DNA from: Apostichopus japonicus
Taxonomy: Eukaryota > Echinodermata > Holothuroidea > Aspidochirotida > Stichopodidae
Assembly: GCF_037975245.1 (NCBI RefSeq)
Contig: NC_092563.1
Coordinates: forward strand, 5,893,501 to 5,957,500
Reading direction: 5' to 3'
Length of the DNA stretch: 64,000 bases
Shown here: piece after piece, positions 51,011 through 62,492 of the stretch
Layout: every line of letters begins with the position of its first letter
Numbering within the stretch: the stretch's first letter is position 1
The notes under the pieces: generated by a model
Told to the model about the DNA's origin: nothing
The model's database searches: none
What the model saw: only the letters and a program-made list of their open reading frames with translations
Position numbers and translations under genes: made by a program

Positions 51011-53482
51011 CCTTTGTTGGAATCCGTCATGGTCTATGAGGATAGCTGTTGTCGTTGTTTTCTTGTTGTTTTTTTTGCCGACTCAGATAAACCTTGTTAA
51101 GATTACATTTTCGGTCATTTCTATACTTATAAGATGTACAAAAGTGCCGACGTGTTCATTAAAAGACTCCGTTTGATAAAACATATCCATTGCTATACAT
51201 TAATACCATAGGCCCATGCAACAGCAACAGTTATTGAATAACCTGCAGAGGAAAATAAAAAGTTAACTTCATACGTAATATATAAGGCTAAAAATAAACA
51301 GGAATAATGAGAACACGAATTTGGATGAACTAAATATAAAGTTTCAATTATTGGTGTAAAGGTAACGCACATTATAATGTTAAACGTTAAGCTATACATT
51401 GGCCTTATACGGCTTTATAAACGTTAATTAGAAAACGTTACCCTTCATACATGGTTGTTATTTGTCTTGGGTTAATTACACACAATCATTGAGAAATAGA
51501 GAGGTACCGCTATAGTTTACTGCCCTCATCATTCTAACTCTCGTTAAGTAGAGCTTATCAAATGAATAAAACAGAACACGAGACATTTGAGTTAATTATA
51601 GTCATTTATCATTGTACATGTACAGTAGTTCAGTTCTGTCCTAACTAATGGCAAAGGTTATCCTGTCAAATGTAGATGTCGTAGGCATATAAATCAAGGC
51701 TCTAATTGAAAAGTACAGTATCCCTTCAACTTCTTAATCCAAACGTTCAGTTACTCTTACTTCAAGACAGTTGATGATATCACCCTACACAAGAGAGTGA
51801 ACGTTCGTGGGCACAAAACAAGTGTTAGGCGACAGGTTGAATAACCTAGTGTTATACAATACCACTATAGCTATAATGCATGATGCATCAGTCAAGGACA
51901 TTGCATTTTACGTATATCAACACATACACACATCATACCACTAAGGTTACCATATCTCATAGAAGGTGTATCTGTAACCGTAACCAGTGCTTGCCTAATA
52001 CGTCTGAGTTGAATGGTCATATGAGAGGTGGTTATGTTAATCGAATCACAAGAAGTTATAAAACAATAACGTTCGCCAAAAATATATGTTACAATTTGAC
52101 TTGACTGTTGAAAAACAATATTGGGTGTGTCATGGCGAAGTACGGTATAGTATGAAACTGTATTACAGTATTAGAATATGAATGACAAGACAACAGTTGC
52201 TGTTAAGTATAGGCTATTGGCGCTACATTATATCACGGTTGTGTCTAATATGTACTTTTAGTTACAGCCTACATTATCTCCCCCCCCCCCCCAATTTTTC
52301 TTCTCGTTTAATCGTTTATCCTTTCCTCTCTCTCTCATAATTCACAAACCAGCCTACGTACGTAACCTCCAACTGACACAATATCTGGTCTTTATTCACG
52401 CGTCATTCGATGTAAAACACTGACCTGCTCAGTGTATAACGTTCGTTTCTTATTAATTATTTAACTTGAACTTTCTATGATCAGAGTCAATCGATCTTCA
52501 AGAGACGGTCTGCACTCGAGATTTCTAAAAGATAGGATCCAGTGGGCGTGATAACAACAAACTAAAGGCACCCATATAATTACAATAAATGTGCTTTACT
52601 TATTTCAATATAAGCCCGAACTGACACAGTAGATGCTGTGACTTCTCAACCGTGCCGTACAGGAATTCTTGTGCCTTTTGATCCAAAATCCACCGTTATC
52701 AATCAGATACCCTTAAAGAAAAAAAGTGCCATCCGTTCATGTACGCCCTTAGTAATCAGGAGAACAGTATATCATTTGGAACGCAGTTCAGGCCATTAAT
52801 CTTTTCGGTCAGTGCACTATATATACGAGGCGACACGTCGGGGGAATCTTCCCCATATAAACGTCTATCATATCATATGATGCATCTTTCGGGATAAAAG
52901 AAAACCCCAAGTTAGATAGAAATTGATGGAATATGTACGTGGAATTGTCGATATTTTAAACATAGAATTGAAGAGAAAATCTAGACTACAAAGCCATATA
53001 ATTACACATGGTGATGCAGGGAACTATGAATTTATTAGTAGCAAAAGGAATGAGAGAGAAAAACTCTGTTCAGGCAATCAAATTGACTGAAAAGGTTTTT
53101 GCTTTTTCAAAATGTATTCTTCATCAAACTGCTGCCATTCTTTAAGCTGTAAATGATAACACCATATTACAAATAAGGCTTACTATACCGATACAAAAGT
53201 TTCGAAAAGGGGGTTCCTTCCCCTTAGGCCCCTCCCCCATTTTAATGCGGCATTGTGCACGGTGTGTGTACATTGTAAGCAGACTATAGGAGATGTGGTT
53301 TTTGAGTCTGTTTTAGTTGCTTGTGTGTTGTTGTTATTACCAGTGGTCTACTTAATAAAGCATTTCTTGTACAATTTCCTTTGTAATTGATAATGTGTGC
53401 ACATATCACTCGCTCATGCAGTTTGGATATTTTTCCAATGGTAATACCACTCTATATACTGTCCTTTCATATCACACTTAAA
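51011..53482 (+). other. Intron 3 sequence without supported features
   Basis: A C-run lies at about 52281-52292. No coding frame with recognisable content. Confidence 0.4.
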
Positions 53483-53571
53483 AACACTCATACTGACAGT
53501 ATGAACAGTTCCTTACCTTTACTGATAGAAACAATGACATTAATATTGCTCGTTCTGCCAGTACGGGTGCT
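53483..53571. mobile_element. 89-bp mini-foldback element, copy 2
   Basis: Same layout as 38463-38551: left end aacactcatactgacagta, right end tgccagtacgggtgct, central cagttccttaccttt and tgatagaaac shared. The identical length and preserved ends support a real family and not chance. Confidence 0.7.
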
Positions 53572-56500
53572 ACGAAGCGGCATAAGAAAGTGCAGTACAC
53601 TAAAGTCAATGAACATTATAATGCATATTTTAATACGGCAAATCTATCACAAATGAAGGTATACATAATAGCAAACGAGTACACTGAAATTAAATATTTA
53701 GTTTAAATGAGGAATATGAAAGAATAAACATTACGGTACAGTATTACGAACTCTTTAGAAAAACGGTTGAAAAATATGCCAATGCACTATTTATTACCAT
53801 GGTAACCAATTTCGGGCAACGGTATAATGTGAGTTAACCGAAACATTAAGCGCCACTGAAATACTTAATAATTGCTAATCAATCAAGCCACCTAACAGCA
53901 TTTAAATGACAATTTTACAAACCAAAATGCCAACAAAGCCGTACCGCATTCAACAGACGTCGGGAGGTTTATAAAAGACATTTAAAGCGCGCATGCGAAA
54001 TAGACTGGGGTAAACCCTGACTAATGAGCATTGTACCTATTTTATCAAAATACTAAAATTTCATATATACTTTCAATCTGGTTGGATTGGACACTGATTA
54101 AATCTATTCGAGTGAATCTCTGTGGAAAACAAATGCACAATAAACTGATTCAAGGTATTGTATATTTGAAGGGCGGGGCATAATTTCACTCAGTCTCATT
54201 TCATGAAAAAAAAGTTGACAAGTTAGTGCATATGACGCAATGTTTACAAGTTCGTTAAATTAGGTTCTATATATGTTTATGTTACTTAGGCTACCTTGGC
54301 AAAACTTAATAAAAAAGGCCGAATTTATTTATGAGCCTTCGTCCCTGAGAAAATCCGTACGGTCGTAAATAATTTATAAGAAAAAACACCCTTTTTAAAT
54401 AAATAAAGAAGTGACGTGTGATGGATTCCATACAACGTGTTAACGTATATAGAAAATAAACTCGATCCATCTCAACATGGTTTAAATACTATGTATTAAA
54501 AAGAATGAACGAGATGGCTTATATGAGCAATTTTGACAATTTAGTTCCAAGCAGTCGGCTTGAAGACAAACCTCGTCAATCGTCGGTTGTAGAACAAATT
54601 TTATCATTTTTTTTTGGGGGGGGGGAGCTGATAGATAATTCGTTTACTCTGAATTAGCAGCCAAGTGAAACTGACTTCTGTGATATATGATACCTGTAAC
54701 TCATAAATGGCGGACTTGTTTATGGACAAGAAAATGACAATAACTTTACAGAAGACGAATGGAGCGAGACTTTTAACGCAAGTGTATGGTTTTCGCTTAT
54801 CACGTGACGACTCTAGTAGCTATGAAAATAATACACACGTTCTTACACGACAAAATGGCAGCAGCACCCTGATATGACGCTTTGAACAAGGATATATCAT
54901 TAACTTTTGAAGTTGAATAAAATAAAATAAAATTGTGATATACCTCCCGTCATTGCCCTCCCCTACCACCTCCCCCCCCCCCCCCTCTACATCCTACCCT
55001 AAGCCTTGTTAGTAAACTTCGCTGTTCAACCCCGTCTGATGTTACGGCAATCATGTTGAAATCAAAGTTTTGATAAAGTTACAAAACAGAGCAAACATGG
55101 TTGAAAAAGGTCAATATTTAATAATATCAGTCTATATAGGCCTACATCATATTGAGTATATTGCATCAGTACTTTGATAGGCTGTATCAATGTTAACATC
55201 TTCCACAGTCAAACCCGTCTATTGGGACCCTTTTGTTAACCTCTCTCCCCAGCAGTTGATGTAAAATGTTACTTATAATAGGTTCATAAAAGTTCGCTGA
55301 TTGCCTAAGGCCCAATCGTGCTCGAGCGGCTGTGAACATCCCAATATACCAATCTCAGAGCAAACAGTTTACACAAAATTCACACGTAATCCTGGCTCTA
55401 GTCAGATCTCCCACGTGCCACGGACTCGCATCAACACTGTACGCCAATAGATAAGAACAGACTTGCATTCAATTTAATGGAATTTCTCGCTTCATTTAGT
55501 ATTTATTAACTTTCGCATATTGGAGGCAGCGCCCATAGGTGGATGTATCATTATTTTTTCTTCTCTAGCGGTCCAGCAGGTTTATACAGGCTGTTTTTCC
55601 TGTTTAGGCATGAGTCACTCAAAATTTAATAAATTATAAATATGGCTCAGCTTTACAGGGGGTAATTTGATCGTAGAACAAGTATAAGTAACTACCATTT
55701 TTCTTTCATGGCTTAGAGTTGAGACAGTGTGAAAGGGCTAAACAGAGCTAATATATATATATTTTTTAAAGGAGCACAAAGCTTATGAATTGATGTCTGA
55801 ATGTGTCGTTTCATTACTTGCATGTAGAAATTTCAAACAGTGTATATGTACTTTACATACAGTGAAAATTCTGGTAATTAGCATTATCATCAAGTGAAAA
55901 CAACTTCCAACTAGACGTTTGTATATGGAAATTAACAATAAATTAACAATATATATACATATATATATATTTATATATATGAAGTTTCATCCTTCCCCTA
56001 GCCCCCTTCCCTTGCATATATCACAGGTTTTGTTTGTATACCTCTGCAATCCCTTACAGTGCCCTCCATTTGTATTATCTCAAACGTTAAGTTTATGTAA
56101 GAATGTAAGTTTGTACAGAGTATAGCCTATGGTTGTAAAGGTTTTCAATCATCGTACCTACCCGTTATGAATGATCACATTACCTACTAAAGGCCTCAGA
56201 AGGTAAATTGCTCCTAGGTAGCAAAACAAGAGATCTTCAAACTTGGCCACGAGTGACTTCAGACGAGTTATAGCATATTTTTGTAGGGGGAGCAACACGA
56301 ATTCAAATTTTAGAGAATATTTAGGTCCTGATATCGATTTCCATCCGTGACTCTGAGATTCGAGTTCCCACGTCAGTGTTCTCGGCGTTTCAATTCGGTC
56401 GGTCACCTTTCGTGAAAGTTGGCGATTAATATATAGTTAACTGTCGCTTGACAGACAAGACCTCTACCATTAATTGTATCCTCAGTGTTTCCGCACTCTT

Positions 56501-59481
56501 ACCTCTGGGCTTAATCTAACTGATGTTACCCCCACTCCTATCCCTGAGCGGTTCTGCATATTGTTTTATACTTTGAGAGGGGAGAGCGCTGCATGCACTA
56601 GTTGCGAACTAGTTGATTGAGTTGCGTCACGTAGTATGGACATACACAATGTGTCATGCATGTGTTTTGCCTGTATATATTTAAATCGTGTGAAAAGTGT
56701 TCTATAGTGACCGACCACTATTACCGTACAATAGTCCATGATATTGAATTCTCTGCTATAGATATGATCAGCTGTCAGCCTTGCCTATACATCAACAGGT
56801 CATTTGGTTCTATACTCTTCACAACGAGCTTGTAGATTGATACATTACAACTACGTTAGTTAACATTGAAATTACTGCAATATCGAACCACATTCACCAA
56901 ACTCATTTTCGTTAACAATCCCCCTGCACTCCCCTCCCTCTGCCCCTCCCTCTCCCTTACTCTCCCCTCCCTCTCTCCCCTTCCACACCTTCCAGTTTTG
57001 TTCATCTTGCCATGTTTTGTAATTTGAAGTTGAAAATAACAGTTGTGTCCTAATAAAGTCTAAACGGATAATTAATTCGAACCATCTATACACAAGAAAA
57101 CAATATAGTTTGCTGACCAATTTTGCCGAATCTGGCCGATTGCTGCATTAGCCTCTCTAACATCATATTTGTAGGCATCATGATACGGAGAACGTGTATG
57201 TGCAATTACACTCCCTATATAGCATTAAATTTAGAGTTATACATGAAATACATAAGCCTTACTAGTGTGCGGTATAACAGGTCAATGTTCTACAAATTCT
57301 ATCGTAGTTATACGGCACTGTTACGTGAAACAAATGTGTTATTTACAAATCCACCGAATCTCCAAACATTGTCATCATTTTGCCTTTCTCTGTTATTTCA
57401 TTTTGTAATATTTACAAATCGTTCTATTTTTCTTTTTGATAATTTCAAGACTAATATTAAAAACAGATACATTCGAGGTAAAATAAATAACCTAGGAATG
57501 TACGTATTGGTTTCAGTATAAACCCAGTAAGGAATCTTAATTGTTTATCTTAGGTACTCTTAACAACAAACAAACAAACGAAAAATATGCAAAATTAACA
57601 TCCTGGGATATGCTGCAAATATTCCATTACGAATACCAAAGTTTAAAATCATTTCTAATGGTCTGGCTCTGTTTCTTTTTGGCGCCATTATTCCAGAGAC
57701 AACGTCTCTTGTGGGAATCGTCCCCAATTTTCAAAATAAACGTTCTACTGATAAACTGAAATTCTCTGGATATTTAATACTTTTTTTTCCCGCTAAATCT
57801 GCCGTCTTTTACATTTTTTTCTGAAGATTTGTAAATTCATCTTACATTAGGCGTTTCAAAGGAAGTTTGCTTTTAATAGCCTAGGAGTGATATTTGATAG
57901 AACAATGGTGACACACACAAAAAAAAAAGATATAAATTTACTAGTCGTAAAATGGTTATGTTAATTATGAAATGAAATATTCTTATTAATTGTAAAAAAA
58001 AAAACCGTTTCTGTAATTGAAACGACAGATAATTGAATATTTGCTTTTCTTGTTTAACATTATGCATCCACTCTTCCTTTTAATTGATTTTTGTCCTAAG
58101 AACATTTTTCTGATTTGTATAGTTGGTAATAATTTTGGCCGTCACTCGTTCGTGTTTGGTTTTGTGTTTTTGGTTTCCATGATGAACAAAATCACAAAGA
58201 CAAAAAAAAACACAACGTGCTAATATCCAGAACTCCTACATTGTATTCCTGCAGACATAATCTGCCGCCCAATATCAGTAAATAAAAAACTCGCTGCAGA
58301 CCGTCGGGGTTGCACTTTTTCTCCTCGATTTCCATCCCAAACATAAGATGTTGTCTTGATGAAATGAATCGAACGTGTTTATAATCCATCAAATACTGCG
58401 TAAACATATTTTACCTATTTCGCTTTCCATAGCTCGATACCGGAGTCCTTTTGAATGTGGATCCATTAACTGATGAAATTTCTACCAATTCATTATTCGA
58501 CTTAACTCCTGCCCTGGAAATGTCATGCCAGAAAATATCCCCCAAAGTCTGTCTTTTTTCCTCGTCCTCTTCATTTTTGTTGCTGTTCTTACAGAATTTG
58601 GGGTAAAAACAGATAATGTAGCTAGATAATTGACCTAGTTCCTATTATACTTCATTTATCATACACATAAGTGATTGTACTGCCTGAAAAGATGAGCTGT
58701 TATAACTTTCTGTGAACATTAACAATTTCCATACCAGGCGGAGATTCAGGGGCCCCGTGGGGCGGGGGGGGGGTTGTATACAGCATCCATTTTCATCACT
58801 CTTCAAAAATTTAAAAATACCGTATATATGTAGGAGAAGACAAAATGATAGGCCTTAATATGCCTCAAAAGGCACCAGTTTCTTGTTTCAATTTCTTTCT
58901 GGCGGATGACCATCAGACCCTCATACACTGGAGTCGGTTTCCATGACCACACCCTCCTCCGTGTTTCTTAAAATGTTGGATCCATGTACCCCCGAACTTC
59001 ATCGAATTCACTTAGATCGACTTGATTTAAACAGCTTACTTTGTTGCAAGAGGATTCAGTGGTTGCTAAATTTATGGTCCATTTTTTACTCATGGGTCTA
59101 CTTAATAACATTTGGTCTCACACTTAATAAATACCGAGCCGTGTTCACAACAAATTTGTAGGCTCGATAACCATTTTGTTTCGTAAAAAAAGGAACGCCA
59201 GTTCTGTTGGCATTGTTCGCGTCTTCTGAAAATGCACCGTTATAATATACACACATATATGTCTATAGATTAGTTAAAGACGTCAACTTAAAAACTATAT
59301 TCGATGGCCCTATAGTCATTTATCATCCCTTCTTAATCCATCTATTTCTGTTGTCACTGTACGCGGGGGATGGAGACATTCACAATTTGATTTCTTGCAA
59401 AAGCAAACTACTATCACGCAGATCAGATGTTTTATATTTTTTTCATTCACCATTGACCTAATTGAGACAAAACATTGAAAC
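53572..59481 (+). other. Intron 3 sequence without supported features
   Basis: Includes a C-run at about 54970-54985, short (TA)n near 55947-55979, a pyrimidine-rich stretch at about 56925-56987, and a G-rich patch following ccaggcggagattcagg near 58736 that may be another decayed hAT-like end. A 132-codon frame at 57123-57521 has no recognisable domain. Confidence 0.4.
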
Positions 59482-60050
59482 TAACCAACGCGCATATATT
59501 TTAAGTATGTTTGAAGCATTCATGTACAAACCAACGCAAATATGCTTGAAGTATGTATATGAAGCAGTCATGTGCAAACCTACGCACAAACCTACGCATG
59601 TATATTTAACATATGTATGAAGCAGTCATGTACAAACCAACGCACATATATTTGAAGTATTTATACAGCAGTCATGTACAAACCAACGCATTATATTTGA
59701 TGTATTATAAAACAGTCATGTACAAACCAACGCACATATATTTGAAGTATATATGAAGCAGTCATGTACAAACCAACGAACATATATTTTAAGTATTTAT
59801 AAAGCAGTCATGTACAAACCAACGCACATATATTTTAAGTATTTATAAAGCAGTCATGTACAAACCAACGCACATATACTTTGAAGTATGTATGAAGCAT
59901 TCATGTACAAACCAACGCACATATTATTTAAAGTATGTATGAAGCAGTCATGTACAAACCAACGTACCTATATTTTTTAAGTATGTATGAAGCAGTCATG
60001 TACAAACCAACGCACATATACTTTGAAGTATGTATCAAGCAGTCATGTAT
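59482..60050 (+). repeat. 46-bp minisatellite, about 12 units
   Basis: Units read catgtacaaaccaacgcaca followed by tatatttgaagtatgtatga and agcagt, with unit lengths of about 44-58 bp and many point differences. The third unit contains an internal duplication of the acctacgcac part. The right end breaks off after a final catgta. It lies inside intron 3, about 1.6 kb before exon 4. Confidence 0.93.
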
Positions 60051-60500
60051 AGTGAGTCCATTACACGTATACTCGCAGCATATATAATTGCCTGTAAACG
60101 TACTCGCCTCGTAGATTTGTACTCTCAGTTTCGTATACCTGATGAGTTCTCAGTGAATTTTAGGAAAATGTATTACAATTCTAAGATTACCTTTATACTT
60201 GCGGTTATAGGGTCTTGTTGAACTCTGTACTCTGTACACGGTACTCATACTCATACAAAAGGGAATATATTACGTGTACTCGTATAGTCATGTTGTTGTA
60301 CTCATGCGAGAAGTTTATCACTGATAGGAACACCTCATGTTGGCAGATGAAAACAGTTTGTTATAATCTACTCAAGTATAGTCGAACAACTCATGATTAT
60401 ACATCTTGACGGGATTTTTTTTTTTTTTTGCTTTACTTTCTTGTTTTATCGGAAACCTCAAAAAATGTTCCCACAAGCATAGAATTTGATACTTTATTAA

Positions 60501-60528
60501 GAAGAAGAAGAAGAAGAAGAAGAAGAAA
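60501..60528 (+). repeat. (GAA)n microsatellite
   Basis: About nine GAA units on the coding strand of intron 3. Confidence 0.85.
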
Positions 60529-61614
60529 ACAAAGCTTCGTATTAATGAAATATGCAATCTAAAATTCGCCGTTTTATAAGAATATATAAATGAAGAAAGA
60601 AAGGGAATGGATACTGTTACCAAGCCTGATTTGAAATTAGTCACAAGTATGCGATGTAATAAAATCTCAAAAATGTTCACAAAATGATGGATAGATTAAA
60701 ACTTTATTTCATCTCATGTGTTTTTTTTTTTTTCTGAACAAGTTTTATTGTAAGAACTTTTAGCGAGTTTTGTCTAATTCGTGGTGAAACTTAAGACTAC
60801 CGTTACAACTCAGAAAATAAAAAACAAGACAAAAAAAAAACACACACACAAGAACGTATGACAGGAATTTAATCCCGCTAATCCGTTTCGGATTACTCAT
60901 TTCTATACTTGTCAGAGTCGTTTACAAACATTAGAGCAGTGGAAAATCACTACATCGGTATATGCCAAAAGCATCGCACAACTTAAAAATAAATTACTAA
61001 AACTTTGCACACATACAGTATAAGACAAGTTATTTATGCTAAAACAAAACAATACTTTCATATCCTTGTTAATTAAAGTTGAATTTTCATGTCCTGTCTT
61101 GGTCTAATAGTCGGTATGGGATTTTTATTAATTATACAAGACATTCCAACACTCGTTATGTTTTGAAATTTGTAAAGTGTATATCAGTTAAAAACCTTAT
61201 CTATTACTCATCTAAAAGCTGTATCATATATACTTGGTAAGTAAAAACAAAGGAAATGTTTAATTATTGGGACACTGAGGCAAAGTATTAACAGGGGTGT
61301 ATTTTCACTTACGCTCTAAGAAAATTGAAAATCACTGCGCGTTTCGAAACAAGTAACGCAAGAGTCACGAATTCCCCAAGCGTATCGATGAAAATGCCTT
61401 TCGGTTTTTTAATCTTGCTATTTCAAGCACGAAGCTGCCGAGGCGCTTGTTCGATTCTGGTTTACACACGAGACAAAATGTATGAATAAGAAAGTAATTT
61501 ACACATAAACTACTAAAACCGAGTATAGAGGTATATGTATAGGCCATATAGCAGATTTAAGATACAAGTATTTTTATTGGTTGATTTACTTTGGTTTGTT
61601 GTTGTTGTTTACAG

Positions 61615-61762
61615 GTGATATGTGTAACTGGAGTCATCCATTGTTTCTAATTTATCACGATCCGTGCCGACTAAAGCCCGGCTTGGATAAGCCTTGGAGT
61701 ATAGGGACCGTACTACAAACGGAGAAAGTAAACGATATGAAATCAGCTGAAAGTCTTAAAAA
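61615..61762 (+). CDS. SMPD3: SMPD3-like coding exon 4
   Basis: Encodes the end of Gly513 through residue 561 plus two bases. The acceptor is gttgttgtttacag; the donor reads aa|gtaaga. The peptide has HPLFLIYHDPCRLKPG and DKPWSIGTVL, closely matching the family's HSLFTHYRDPCRLGPG and EKPWAIGTLL, among the best conserved stretches of SMPD3. Its preservation, beside substitutions at active-site positions, argues that the protein is still under selection. Confidence 0.93.
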
Positions 61763-61779
61763 GTAAGATTTCTTTAACT

Positions 61780-61831
<52 letters not shown>

Positions 61832-62344
61832 ACTCAACTATACTTCTGCAAGACCAGTCATTCTCCAGAGGGGATGGGGGGGGGGGGGCATCGGTGGGAG
61901 GGGAAGAGTAGGTGTGGATGGGGGAAGAGGGGTAACCGATGCAATGCAAATGAGGGGTTGGGTGGTATGAGCCCCGAAGGTTATATAACCATAATTTCGA
62001 TGGGTTTGGCTTCGTGGCGCAGAAACAAGGTTTAAATAAAGAGGTCAAGAAATTGCACGATCGTGTATTAACATTTGCGATCATCTATTGCCTTCAATGG
62101 TTCAAACCTCTAATGGTATACGCTTACCGAAAGCGCGGAACAGTTTTATAGAAAAACGAACATCCTTTTATTCAAATGATGGAAGAGTGAAGGGGGGGGG
62201 GGCGTGTTAGGGGCGGTGGCGTCCAAAGCTATGCTAGCGCCACTTCACCCTTACTTTTGTAATCATAGGATCTGTCGTACATTAATTTCAGGAGTTAATT
62301 GTTTTATATTATTAGTGAGTTTTTGTTTTTATATTTATATTCAG
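61763..62344 (+). other. Intron 4 of SMPD3-like gene (582 bp)
   Basis: The shortest intron here. It contains a (TA)n tract at 61784-61829 starting about 20 bp after the donor and a G-rich tract at 61868-61933 with a run of about 14 G. The acceptor ttatatttatattcag is AT-rich rather than pyrimidine-rich. Confidence 0.8.
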
Positions 62345-62492
62345 TATTCTAGATCAGTGCCACAGAGAATACTTGGAAGATATTACAACATTGCACCCTG
62401 AATCGGCTACTCTCTCCAAGCACCACAGATGCCGGGGAAAGAGAAGGGTGGACTTAGTTTTGTTTAGCAATGAACTAACTCACATGAAGCAG
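62345..62492 (+). CDS. SMPD3: SMPD3-like coding exon 5
   Basis: Completes Asn562 and encodes residues 563-611, ending cag|gtaacg in phase 0. The peptide has CHREYLEDI (567-575) and RGKRRVDLVL (592-601), collinear with the family's RREYLAF and GNGRRIDYML. No stop is reached, and the expected next segment with the catalytic Asp-His (TDHLP in human SMPD3) is not found downstream in the window, so at least one more exon lies beyond 64000. An alternative acceptor ten bases further downstream would break the frame. Confidence 0.87.

Larger units (their letters stand above)
48883..61614 (+). other. Intron 3 of SMPD3-like gene (12.7 kb)
   Basis: Bounded by gtgagt and gttgttgtttacag. It holds a solo hAT-like end at 49402, the 1.38-kb inverted-repeat element, a mini-foldback copy, the 46-bp minisatellite at 59482, and a (GAA)n run at about 60501-60528. 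I saw no additional exon and the protein alignment needs none. Confidence 0.85.

Noticed and set aside
57123-57521. 132-codon plus-strand frame in intron 3
   Set aside because: AT-rich hydrophobic and Asn/Ile-rich composition with no motif; not needed by the gene model.
58736-58790. ccaggcggagattcagg plus G-run as a hAT end
   Set aside because: Only one end is visible, weaker than the one at 49402, and no flanking duplication.
59482-60050. Regular repeat array resembling a CRISPR
   Set aside because: Units are head-to-tail with no unique spacers and vary in length, in a eukaryotic intron: a minisatellite.
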